Of a stretch of 42,401 bases of DNA, positions 32,133 through 41,100 are shown in pieces; within the stretch, counting starts at the first letter, position 1, and each line of letters begins with the position of its first letter. Under the pieces are notes generated by a model. That model was not told the origin of the DNA. It was given only the letters and a program-made list of their open reading frames with translations, and did no database searches. The stretch covers positions 1-42,401 of the forward strand of contig WJXM01000045.1 of the NCBI GenBank assembly GCA_019456405.1. The letters run 5' to 3'. The position numbers and the translations under genes were made by a program. This stretch comes from Ferrovum sp. (lineage in GTDB: Bacteria; Pseudomonadota; Gammaproteobacteria; Burkholderiales; Ferrovaceae).

Positions 32133-34179
32133 GTGGCTCTGAAGACAAGGGAAAGGACAGATGAAAGCGCGTTCCTTTTCCTACGGTGCTGGAGACGAGT
32201 ACGCGTCCGCCCAGTTCCTCCAGGTATGTGCGGCATTCGTAGGCTCCGATGCCCATGCCGGAGTTTTTGGTGGAATCAAAAGGGCGGAACAGTCGTTCCT
32301 TGATGAAATCTTCCTCCATTCCTTTGCCACTGTCCTGAATTTCGAGAGTGGCTTCTGTTGGACTGGAATCCAGCAGGATTTCCACGTGCCCATCATGGGG
32401 GGTGGCTTCACAGGCATTCTGGATGATATGTCCGATGACCCGTTCCAGACGGTCTGGATCTGCGCTGATCCAGGCGTTTTTTTGTACGGTCAGGGAAGGG
32501 GTGGGCTTGAATTTGGATTTGCTGAGCAGGGCAGCACGCACCAGTTGATGAAGATCGACCCGTCGATGTTCCTGAGCAGTGGATGCCCCTCTCAGGCGGA
32601 GTAACAACTGGTTCATTTTGGTGACGGAATGATCGATGGTGAAGAGCACATCTTCCTGAAATTCGGGATTGTTTTTATGTTTTTCCGCATTTTCCAGAAG
32701 CAAACTCAACTGGGCGATCAAATTTTTTAGGTCATGTACGATGAAGGCCGACATCCGGTGAAAGGATTCGAATTGGCGGGCTACCAGCAAGGCTTCGCTG
32801 GCCCGTTGCTGGGCCAGACTGTTGGCCAGTTGATGGCCGGCCGCTTTGAGCAGGTCGCTCACTTCCCAGTTGAATTCGATCTTGCTCAAGGGCTGAGCCA
32901 GCAGGATGAAGCCGATCAGTTGGTTGTACAGCATGAGGGGGACGATCAACCAGGCATCCTCTATCTTTGAAAGCCAGTCAGGAATCACCAGATCCGGATA
33001 GGGGGGGGTCTTTGGCAGGTACTCATCCAGATTGATGACCCAGCGGGAGCGGGACAGAAACTGGATCAGGGAAGCATCCGGAGGCAAGGGGCGGGGCGCC
33101 ATCTCTATTCCCAGAGCCGCCACGCATTCATAGTTCTTTCCCGGTTCGCTCTCCATCCACAAGGCTCCTTTCGGGCACTCCACCAAGGTTCCGAGTGCAG
33201 TGATGGCGGCTTCGTAAATTTTTCCCGGTGAATCGGAACTGAGCAGCGTACGGGTAAACTTCATCCATTCTTCACGGTAATCATACTGATGACTGAAAAA
33301 ATGTTTGTTGATCCATACCTTGAACTTTGAGCGGATCTTTCCTGAAAATAACACGACCAACAACAGCAGGGATGCTGCTGCCAGGAAGGTAAACTGCAGG
33401 ACGGGTCCCCAGTCGCCGCCGACGGAGCGCAGGTAATACCCGGCCGCTGCCATGAAAAGCAAATACAGGCCGGAACCAAACAAGCTGACGGAGTGGAACA
33501 CCAGATGTCGGGAAACATGAATTTGCTTGGCCCATTCCCGATTTCTCAGTATGGAAACCAGAATCAGGGGCGCCGTCAAGGTATTGATGAACCCCCGGGC
33601 AAGCCACAGCGTACTCCTGACATGGGAAAACAGCAGGCCTTCCGCGTAGAGCAGGAAGTCGTAGACAAATATCGTCCCCAAACCCAGGCACATGAATTTG
33701 ATGCCCCAGCGGGAATTGACGGGGGTATTTCTGAAATACTGCTCCACCAGCATCATGCCGAAAATGGACAGTGCGACATGTAACACCAGATCGGACTTTG
33801 GCATCGTGTCGAGTGCATTGGCCCCGCTCCATTGATTATAGAGAAGGATGACCAGGGTCAGGCCCAGAAGAATCCGGAGCAGACGCTGGAGGGAACCGAG
33901 CAGAGCCGGCGCAGGACTGCCGGGCGTTATCATGGCCTGCAGAAGAAAAGCCATCCAGAAATAGTCCCGAATGAATTCGGCCAGGTCGGACGGGAAGGGA
34001 ATGGTGTAGCGCAACGGAAAAAGCACGAGCATCAGCGCCCAGCCACTGTTGGCCAGGCAAGCCAGGGCCAGGGCTGTGCGGATGGGGTTGGCGGTTTTAC
34101 GGCCGAGCAGATACAGCCCCAACAGCGCAAAAACAGTCAGGGCGCTGAGTTGGCTGGCAAGAGTGATGGGGGAGGTCAA
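32092..34179 (-). CDS. prsK: XrtA/PEP-CTERM system histidine kinase PrsK
   Basis: The protein has 695 residues from TTG 34179, which overlaps the GNAT stop (TTGA) and has GGGA six bases upstream; a TTG at 34212 is the alternative. About eight membrane helices occupy the first 285 residues. A GAF-like domain follows (about 310-460: AAITALGTLVECPKGALWME). Next come the dimerisation/phosphotransfer helix with His482 (FIVHDLKNLIA) and the ATPase domain with N-box IIQNACEAT, IQDSGKGM and GMGIGAYE. It is the TIGR02916-type sensor that should phosphorylate PrsR. Unusually, prsK is convergent with prsR rather than in one operon and is co-transcribed with sugar-modification genes. The signal is unknown. 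Confidence 0.93.
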   Translation of the reverse strand: MTSPITLASQLSALTVFALLGLYLLGRKTANPIRTALALACLANSGWALMLVLFPLRYTIPFPSDLAEFIRDYFWMAFLLQAMITPGSPAPALLGSLQRLLRILLGLTLVILLYNQWSGANALDTMPKSDLVLHVALSIFGMMLVEQYFRNTPVNSRWGIKFMCLGLGTIFVYDFLLYAEGLLFSHVRSTLWLARGFINTLTAPLILVSILRNREWAKQIHVSRHLVFHSVSLFGSGLYLLFMAAAGYYLRSVGGDWGPVLQFTFLAAASLLLLVVLFSGKIRSKFKVWINKHFFSHQYDYREEWMKFTRTLLSSDSPGKIYEAAITALGTLVECPKGALWMESEPGKNYECVAALGIEMAPRPLPPDASLIQFLSRSRWVINLDEYLPKTPPYPDLVIPDWLSKIEDAWLIVPLMLYNQLIGFILLAQPLSKIEFNWEVSDLLKAAGHQLANSLAQQRASEALLVARQFESFHRMSAFIVHDLKNLIAQLSLLLENAEKHKNNPEFQEDVLFTIDHSVTKMNQLLLRLRGASTAQEHRRVDLHQLVRAALLSKSKFKPTPSLTVQKNAWISADPDRLERVIGHIIQNACEATPHDGHVEILLDSSPTEATLEIQDSGKGMEEDFIKERLFRPFDSTKNSGMGIGAYECRTYLEELGGRVLVSSTVGKGTRFHLSFPLSSEPLNEVCTDASKHTG

Positions 34180-35180
34180 GTTTTTCCCAGCAGACCGGGA
34201 AGAAACCCCCAACGGTATCCGTTGATGTGGTAGAGGGTTCGGATTTCATCGGTCCAGCGCGTGTGCCACTCCAGAACCTTGCCGTAAAATTCTATCCGGT
34301 CGAGGGAGTTTTCTTCAAAAAGGTGTTGGAAGGATTCCTGACGCATCAGGAAAGCGGGCGAGGTCCCATGGCTGGCTTGCTCATTATAGGCAGTCTTGAG
34401 GATGATGAGCGAGGTGTCATCCGCGATGCATAGATCCATGGCGGTGACGACATCATCGAACCAGTAGCGGTAGACTCTTCCCTGGCCCCGGGCGCAAAAA
34501 CTTTCGAGAATCTGGGTATAAAACTGTCCTTGCGCGTTATCCCTGTGAATGGCCGTACCTTGATCGTTTTTCCACCCCGAACTTTCGAGTTGTCCAAAAT
34601 CCCTGACGGCCTGATCCATGTCCTGCGCCTGGGTCAGGATTTCCAGGCGGGGTACCAATCCCAGTTTGGTCAACAGATTGCGTTGTTTCTTCATGTTGGC
34701 GCGCAGGTTCTTGCCGCGTGCTTGCCAGTAGGCATCGAACGTGCCTTGCAGGGTGATTCGTGCCGTCTGGATATAGTCCAGGGTTTTGAGGGTATGAGAG
34801 GCGGGGGGGCGGGGAATGAGGTCCGGGTCTTGCTGGGTGATCCCCAACACCATAGGGAAACCGGGGAGCGCTTGAAGCAAGGAGGGGAGCGCGTCTTGCC
34901 AGGCGAGCGCAGGCTGGGATACCCAGTATCCCAGCGGGCATTGGGACGGTTGAAAGGTTTCCCAACCCCAGCGACCGGTGGGGCGCAACAGTGCCATGGC
35001 CTGGGGGGTCGAGTCGCCGAAAATGGCCAACTGTTCGTTCCCGTTCCCAAACAGTTTCAGTGCCGGCGCGAGAAAGGCAGGGTCCAGCAAGGCGGAATTC
35101 TTTCCTTCCTGATTCAGGTGTTGCCAGGCATCCTGAAACTCGCTGAAACGGGATGTGGGGTAGAGGGTCCAGTGGCTCAT
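34176..35180 (-). CDS. GNAT-family acyltransferase (CelD/BcsL-like)
   Basis: The 334-residue protein has the double-GNAT (Acetyltransf_6) layout: SRFSEFQDAWQHLNQE at the start, FDAYWQARGKNLRANMKKQR in the middle, and GRVYRYWFDDVVTAMDLCIA then LIILKTAYNEQASHGTSPAF in the acyl-CoA lobe. Proteins of this type occur in polysaccharide loci and are thought to acylate sugars or activated sugars in the cytoplasm. It starts within the aminotransferase stop (ATGA overlap) and is followed by prsK with a four-base overlap. An aminotransferase and an N-acyltransferase side by side suggest synthesis of an N-acylated amino sugar. Confidence 0.82.
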   Translation of the reverse strand: MSHWTLYPTSRFSEFQDAWQHLNQEGKNSALLDPAFLAPALKLFGNGNEQLAIFGDSTPQAMALLRPTGRWGWETFQPSQCPLGYWVSQPALAWQDALPSLLQALPGFPMVLGITQQDPDLIPRPPASHTLKTLDYIQTARITLQGTFDAYWQARGKNLRANMKKQRNLLTKLGLVPRLEILTQAQDMDQAVRDFGQLESSGWKNDQGTAIHRDNAQGQFYTQILESFCARGQGRVYRYWFDDVVTAMDLCIADDTSLIILKTAYNEQASHGTSPAFLMRQESFQHLFEENSLDRIEFYGKVLEWHTRWTDEIRTLYHINGYRWGFLPGLLGKT

Positions 35181-36430
35181 GATGCGCGTTGATCCGGATG
35201 AGGGGGAAGGGAGCCGGAGCCGGTGAGGATGGCGGACAATACCTGGATCATCCAGTTCAGTTCATGCGGTCGCAGGCTTTGATGACAAGGAAATTGAAAG
35301 ATGCGGCGCGAATAGTCTTCGCTGATCGGGCAGGTCCCCTTGTCCATTTTGTCCCACAAAAACTCGCCGAAGCGTATGATCGGAACCCCGGCAAACTTGA
35401 GTTTTCCGAACACGGCCATGGGCTGTTCCATGACCAGTGGAAAGACATGGGGGACGGTCCCTTCGGGAAGATGAGGGAACAAGGGACGGCAACCGGGAAG
35501 ATGCTCGCTGGCTTTCAGAAGAGTTAGATAATTTTGTCGCCGTTTTTCGACGATGAAGGAAAGAGAGGATTTTTCAGTGACCCAGCGTGCCCAGAGGGAA
35601 CCGGAGACGGTGGTGCGGTTGGGATCGAATCCCGAGTGGAAGGGGGCGGGAACGAAATCTTCCGGAGCCGGAACTTCTCCAGGGCTGCGTTGCGGAGCGA
35701 GGGAAGGAGAGTCTGATTTGAGGCGTCGGACCAGCCAGTCCTTGAGGCGGAAAGATTTTTTGAACACGGGGGTGAATGACCCGAGGCGCCCATAGTGGGA
35801 GGCATATTCCAATGTGTTGACCACCGCCTTCAGTTCTTCAGACAGACGGGGGGCATGGGTTTTGATGGCGTTCAGAGGATGCCGGAAAGAGACCAGACAG
35901 CCGCCTTCATTGAGCGGAAAAAATTTCCAGGTGCTGCCGATGGCGTAGTCGCCTTGGGTTCCCACCGGGCATCCCTCCGCTTCGCCAAAGAAGGCATGGG
36001 CGCAATCTTCGATGAGGATCAGGTCATGGGTATCGCACCAGGCGCGGACGGCCTTCAGGGGTTGCAGGAAACCAAAGAAATGGGGAACCAGGACGACGCG
36101 GGTGGCGGGGGTGCGACGCTGTGCCATATCGTCCAGATCCACGGTGGTGTCGGCACGAATCCGATAGAAAACCGGGACCCCGCCTTCGGCCAGAATGGGC
36201 TCGATCATGGCGCCGCAATGATAAGCAGGGACGAGAACTTCGTTACGCCCAGACAGACCGATATGGCGCAGAGCCAGGGCAATGGCCAGACTTCCCCGGT
36301 TGACCGGGCGCTGGTACGGGGCATTCCGCAAACTGGGCGGAGAGGGACTTCCCTCCGAAGATCCGCCGCTCAAAGCGGACAGTTCGAAGACGGGTTGCTT
36401 GGGGATATGCTCTGGTGGGGTGAAGGTCAT
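35177..36430 (-). CDS. DegT/DnrJ/EryC1/StrS-family PLP aminotransferase
   Basis: The 417-residue protein has fold-type I PLP motifs: GSLAIALALRHIGL with VLVPAYHCGAM near residues 47-72, LILIEDCAHAFFGEAEG with the PLP-stacking and Asp residues near 135, and the Schiff-base lysine probably in GSTWKFFPLNEGG near 170. The last motif deviates from the usual SFxxxKxxxxGEGG, so a diverged substrate is likely. Family members transaminate keto-sugars bound to nucleotides. No strong Shine-Dalgarno precedes ATG 36430 and no promoter was recognised in the 161 bases upstream. It leads the operon with the GNAT gene and prsK. Confidence 0.82.
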   Translation of the reverse strand: MTFTPPEHIPKQPVFELSALSGGSSEGSPSPPSLRNAPYQRPVNRGSLAIALALRHIGLSGRNEVLVPAYHCGAMIEPILAEGGVPVFYRIRADTTVDLDDMAQRRTPATRVVLVPHFFGFLQPLKAVRAWCDTHDLILIEDCAHAFFGEAEGCPVGTQGDYAIGSTWKFFPLNEGGCLVSFRHPLNAIKTHAPRLSEELKAVVNTLEYASHYGRLGSFTPVFKKSFRLKDWLVRRLKSDSPSLAPQRSPGEVPAPEDFVPAPFHSGFDPNRTTVSGSLWARWVTEKSSLSFIVEKRRQNYLTLLKASEHLPGCRPLFPHLPEGTVPHVFPLVMEQPMAVFGKLKFAGVPIIRFGEFLWDKMDKGTCPISEDYSRRIFQFPCHQSLRPHELNWMIQVLSAILTGSGSLPPHPDQRAS

Positions 36431-36535
36431 TCGGTCTGGATGGGAGCTGTGGTCGTATGCCCTGAGAACGAACGGCGGCGCATTCCACGTCAGGAGTTGC
36501 CGTCATTCAACCCTGTGCATTGTAGCAGTTTTGGA

Positions 36536-36573
36536 GAGGGACCAGAGGTTCCGGTCCCTCGGTTTGTTTTTTT
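36536..36573 (+). terminator. Terminator-like hairpin oriented on the plus strand
   Basis: GAGGGACC (36536-36543) pairs with GGTCCCTC (36553-36560), with a nine-base loop, and is followed by TTTGTTTTTTT at 36563-36573. This is a good intrinsic terminator on the plus strand, although both flanking genes are on minus. Read on minus the stem is followed by TCCAAAAC, with no T-run, so it is a poor terminator for the PEP-CTERM transcript. Confidence 0.65.
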
Positions 36574-36591
36574 GTCCAGCCAGGGCAACCC

Positions 36592-37362
36592 TTAAACGGC
36601 GGCTCCTTGCAGGCCGGAAGCCATGCGCCCGGAAAACTTGAACTTGCGTGAGCACAGACCCAAGCCCAATGCGCCGATACCGACGAGGAGCAAACTGCCG
36701 GGTTCCGGAACGCTCGTGATGGTGACGGCAGGGGGGGCCGCAAAAGTCCCTCCAAAACTCAAGCCTCCTGAAGAATCAGAAACGACCAACTGAAAAGAAG
36801 CGGGAGTGGCAAGGTACTGATTTTGACTGTCAGAGATCGTGCCGAGGACATTGACTGTCAAACTGGATTGGTTGCTTCCTGCGATGGGGGCAGACGAGCC
36901 TCCAACAAAATCCTTGCTTGCAATAAAACTGAATACATCCCCGTTGTTCCCCGTGATTTGGGCAAAGGGTCCAGGAATGGACGAGAGGGAATTCACTGTG
37001 CCGTTTTGAGGAATGGTCAAGGTAAACAGACCGCTAGGCGCTGGATTGACGATGTAGCCTTGAGACTTGAAAGGCGTGAACAGGCTGGTGGTAAAGTCAT
37101 TTGGAGCGCCATAAATGCTGTTGGACATCGAAGTGATGTAAAAGGGATTCTCGACGGTAATGCTCGTGGCGGTATTGATTCCTGGCGCAGAACTGTTCCC
37201 GTTTTGGTAGGTGACACCGCCCGAAGTGAATTGGGTCACAGTCGTTCCGGTATAACCAAACTCTGCGTTGAAGTAGGTTGGGTTGGCCAGTGCCGAAAGG
37301 GGGGCAGCGGAAAGGGCAGACAATGCCAGGGTGGCGAGTAGTTTCTTTGAGGTCATAGTCAT
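36592..37362 (-). CDS. PEP-CTERM sorting-domain protein
   Basis: The 256-residue protein starts at ATG 37362 with AAGGAA seven bases upstream; an ATG two codons later is possible. The signal peptide is KKLLATLALSALSAAPL, with cleavage near ALANPTYF. The body is Ser/Thr/Asn-rich. The C-terminus carries VPEPGSLLLVGIGALGLGLC followed by SRKFKFSGRM, a PEP-CTERM signal. The basic tail extends about ten residues beyond the usual end (to AAV), which is longer than normal. XrtA is the expected processing enzyme. The gene is monocistronic in appearance, with its own sigma-54 promoter and two long inverted repeats upstream. Confidence 0.9.
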   Translation of the reverse strand: MTMTSKKLLATLALSALSAAPLSALANPTYFNAEFGYTGTTVTQFTSGGVTYQNGNSSAPGINTATSITVENPFYITSMSNSIYGAPNDFTTSLFTPFKSQGYIVNPAPSGLFTLTIPQNGTVNSLSSIPGPFAQITGNNGDVFSFIASKDFVGGSSAPIAGSNQSSLTVNVLGTISDSQNQYLATPASFQLVVSDSSGGLSFGGTFAAPPAVTITSVPEPGSLLLVGIGALGLGLCSRKFKFSGRMASGLQGAAV

Positions 37363-37417
37363 ATAAATTCCTTGAAGAAGTTTGCTGAAAATTTACTCAT
37401 GCGAGCGTTAAATATTA

Positions 37418-37434
37418 AGCAATATTCATACCAA
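37418..37434 (-). promoter_or_regulatory. Sigma-54 (RpoN) -24/-12 promoter of the second PEP-CTERM gene
   Basis: Read on minus, TTGGTATGAATATTGCT matches the RpoN consensus, with GG and GC exactly 12 bases apart (-12 GC at 37419-37420). The predicted start site is near 37407, about 45 bases before ATG 37362. It shares TTGG-AT-GA and the TGCT end with the promoter at 12623-12639. Confidence 0.82.
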
Positions 37435-37446
37435 TAATGGCAACTT

Positions 37447-37478
37447 TATGTAATAAAAAGAAATATTTTTATTACATA
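37447..37478. repeat. 13-bp inverted repeat upstream of the sigma-54 promoter
   Basis: TATGTAATAAAAA (37447-37459) and TTTTTATTACATA (37466-37478) are perfect complements separated by six bases. The dyad is centred about 55 bases upstream of the predicted start site. It may be an operator or integration-host-factor-like bending region; A/T-richness lowers its significance. Confidence 0.6.
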
Positions 37479-37515
37479 CCCTTGAATATAATTGTTGTGT
37501 AAAGCAACCAGACAT

Positions 37516-37549
37516 CATATTTTATCAGTTTTTAATCTGATAAAATATG
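37516..37549. repeat. 13-bp inverted repeat, candidate upstream activating site
   Basis: CATATTTTATCAG (37516-37528) and CTGATAAAATATG (37537-37549) are perfect complements around an eight-base loop. The centre is about 125 bases upstream of the predicted sigma-54 start, within the usual range for enhancer sites of NtrC-type activators such as PrsR. It could alternatively be a hairpin with no protein partner. Confidence 0.6.
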
Positions 37550-37621
37550 AAACATCCTGAAAAGAAATATTCAATCTTTCATGGTTGTTTTTTTAACCCA
37601 TTATTACAATGACTCGGGGAA

Positions 37622-38050
37622 TCATTCTGGTAAATCATGCCCATTACCGCGCGGATCGATGTGGGAATTGGCCGACAGCCCGAAGCGGCCAGCCTGCGAC
37701 AACAGATTGTAGTGGCTGGCTGTGCGACCGTAGTTGCCCACGGTCAGTGCCAAGTCGCGCCGCTCCAAACTAACCACAGGTGTGGGTACCAGGTCATAGG
37801 CGGGCGATAGGCACCATCCCTTAGGCCGGCGTAGCAGCGCGTGATTGCGTGGGTGGTCGTCGTTGTTGGTCACCGCGGCATTGAAGACCATTTCATGCAG
37901 ATCGCCGGCAGCGCGTTCGAGTTTGTGCTCGATGACCCGCCGCCCCCAGGCGTCTGGGCTCGCATCACGCAGCGCACCGGGAATGCCCTTGAGTTGGGTG
38001 AACTCGTGGACGGTTTTGTCCAGCGGCAGACGGTACGGGTCGAGTGCCAC
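37622..38050 (-). pseudogene. hipA: hipA-family toxin kinase remnant with internal deletion
   Basis: The 142-residue frame joins two separate parts of HipA. The first is the early segment ALDPYRLPL ... IPGALRDASPDAWGRRVIEH. The second is the late kinase segment DLHEMVFNAAVTNNDDHPRN ... SPAYDLVPTP, with catalytic and metal-binding Asp residues. The roughly 150-180 residues normally between them, including the ATP-binding loop, are missing in frame. The first 40-odd residues are absent, and the C-terminus departs from the family after RFGLSA (unrelated NSHIDPRGNGHDLPE). It cannot be an active kinase. No hipB antitoxin gene is next to it. Deletion sizes are estimated from memory of the family. 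Confidence 0.82.
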
Positions 38051-38113
38051 CGCGTTAAGTAGGCAAATAAAGTTTCCTCATTGTCTGATGTCCTTTACCC
38101 ACCCCTTTGCGAA

Positions 38114-38130
38114 ATGGCGCTTTGCGCCAT
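38114..38130. repeat. Short GC-rich hairpin after the GGDEF/EAL gene
   Basis: ATGGCGC (38114-38120) and GCGCCAT (38124-38130) form a seven-bp stem with a TTT loop. It lies 26 bases beyond the stop of the minus-strand gene at 38156. No T-run follows, so it is a weak terminator or a REP-like element. Confidence 0.45.
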
Positions 38131-38155
38131 CCCTGCTTACCCCTTTGCCGGAGGG

Positions 38156-41100
38156 CTAGCGCGGACCCGCAACTTCCTGGACGATCCGTTCGGACTCGTG
38201 CAACCCAAGACGAGACAACGAGTTCTGGAATTCTTCTATCGGCACGGGCTTGCCAAACAGATAACCCTGATGCGCGTGGCAGCCGTTGCGTTCGAGAAAG
38301 TCACGCTGCTGTTCTGTTTCTACGCCTTCAGCAATGACTTTCAGGCCGAGGTTGTCGGCCATCCCGATGATGGTGCGGACGATCGCCGCATCGTTCGGGT
38401 CGGTGGCGATGTCGCGTACGAAACTCTGGTCGATCTTGATTTGGTCCAGCGGTAAATGTTTGATATAGGCCAGCGAGGATTGTCCGGTGCCGAAGTCATC
38501 CAGTGAGAAACGGATGCCGACGCGACGCAGTGCCCGCATTTTTCCGATGCTGTCGTCGATGTCGTGCAGCACCAGAGATTCGGTCAGTTCGAATTCAAGC
38601 CCACACTCGAGAGGATCGACGCCGGTGTCTTTCAGGACGTCAAGCACCTGCCCGACAAAGTTCGGCTGACGGAACTGTCGCGCGCTGACGTTGACGGAAA
38701 TCTGCAGATGACGAGTCAGCGGATCGACTTGCCATGCCTTGAGTTGCGTACAAGCCATGTGCAGCACCCATGCCCCGATCGGCACGATGAGGCCGCTTTC
38801 TTCAGCGATCGGAATGAATTCCATGGGCGAAACCAGACCCCGCTCGGGATGCTGCCAGCGCAGCAGTGCCTCGGCACCCACAACACTTTGTCCATCGACC
38901 TGGATCTGATAGTAGAGTTTGAGTTGCTGGAGTGGCAGTGCCTGGCGCAGGTCATCCGTCAGAGCGGCACGCGCTTCCAGTTCGGTCTGCATGGAGGGAT
39001 CGAAGAAACGCAGGGTATTATGACCGGCAGACTTGGCTTGATACATGGCGGTATCGGCGTGTTTGAGCAGATCGGACATGCCGATCTGCTCTCCGCAGAA
39101 CAGGCTGATGCCGATGCTGGACGAACTGTGGTATTCAATCCCTTGAAGATTGAAAGGTTGGTTGATGGCCGCAAGGACGTGCTCTCCAACCTCTTGGGCT
39201 GCCGCTGCCGCTTGCTGGGGGTCCCTGCTCAGATTCTCGAGCATGATGACGAACTCGTCACCCCCCAGGCGGGCGACCGTATCGGTGGCGCGCACGCAAC
39301 TCTGGAGGCGTTTGGCGACTTCGATCAACAGCAGGTCTCCCATGTCGTGCCCACGGGTGTCATTGAGCGTTTTGAAGTTGTCCAGATCGATGAACAGCAA
39401 CGCCCCTTCATGCCGATTGTGAATGCTGGAGGACATGGCCTGCTGCAAGCGGTCCCGCAGGAGGCTGCGGTTGGGCAAATTGGTGAGCGAGTCATGGAAA
39501 GCCAGTTGGTGTATTTTTTCATCGGCCTCCTTGCGGAGTGTGATGTCAGAAAATACCGCGACATAATTCGTTACCTGTCCTTCTGGGTCGGTGACTGCGG
39601 TAATGGTCAGCCATGACGGGTACGCTTCACCATCCTTGCGACGGTTCCAGAGTTCTCCCTGCCAGTATTTGTCGCGGGTGAGGGTTGTCCACATATCGTG
39701 GTAGAAGGCCGCATCCTGTCGTCCGGACTTGAGTATGGTGGGAGTCATACCTATCGCCTCGACGGCCTCATAGCCGGTCAATCGAGTGAAAGCGCGGTTG
39801 ACCTGGAGGATATGTTGATCCCGATCGGTGATCAGGATGCCTTCCTGCGTCTCGAAGGCCGTCGCGGCAATGCGCAACTTCTGCTCGGCGTGCTTGCGCT
39901 CGCTTTCCCGCTCGAAATTGTCCAATGCAAACGAGATATCTCGCGCCATTTCATCCAGAAGATTGACCATTTCTGTATCGAATGCGTCAGGATGTACATG
40001 GTAGACAGAGAGTACGGCAAAGGGTTTTCCGGCGCGCAGGATCGGAAAAACCCCGCTCGATCCGAAGCCGTAGCGCAAAGTCCGTTCATGCCATGACGCC
40101 GCAACATCGTCATTCGGGAAATGGTTTTCGATGACGCTGCGGTTCTCGCGGAAGGCGATACCCGTTTTTCCGCGCCCTTCAGGGACATCTTCCCGTGAAG
40201 AAATCACCAGTCCGTTCAGGTATTCGGAATTTCCATAACTCACCACCGGTTCGATCAGGCCGTTGGCTTCATTGATCTGGCCGATCCAGGCCAGTTTTAG
40301 TCCGCCAAAATCTACCGCCATTCTGCACGCCAGCGGGAACAGGGAGGACGCGTCATCCATTCGCACGATGGCCTGGTTGACTTCACTACGTGCCCGATAG
40401 AGTTTCGTCAGGTGTTCGATGTGTGCCTCGGAAGCCTTGTGCTCGGTAATGTCGCGCACAACCGCCTGAAGGACTGTTTCCCCGTCCAGATTCATTGCAT
40501 TGAGCAACACATCGGCATGAAATGGCTGATCGGTATCGACTCGTTTATGCATCCAGGCAAAGTGGTCACTACCCTCCTTGATCGCATGGGCAATGTGTTG
40601 ATCGGCCAGTGTCCTGGAATCTCTGCCGCAAGGTTGCAACGGGGGTGACAAATCGGCAGGATGTTTGGAACAAAATTCCTGTTTCGATGTGCAACCGAAT
40701 AAGGTCAATGTCGCCTTATTGCAATCCAGGAATCTTTTATCGTTCAGTAACATGATCGCATCGCTGGTGGATTCATAGAGCGTGCGCAATTTCATCTCAG
40801 AGACTTTCAGGGCTTCATCCGTCTGTTTGCGCGCAGTGATGTCACGTCCGATGACCATCAGTTCCTTGCGTTGACCCTTCTCATTGAATATCGGTACCTT
40901 GCGCGCCTCGATGATGATGCTTCTGCCCTCTGCATCTGAAAAATATTCTTCTCCCACCAGCAACTGCCTGGCTTGCCAGGCCATTTCGTCGCTCGCTATG
41001 CATCCCTCGTGCGCCGCACGATAGGCCGGCTGCAGATCCGCCAACTCCCTATCGGTTTTGCCTTGCCAGGGAAGATCGTGCAACCGGAACATCTGTCTGG

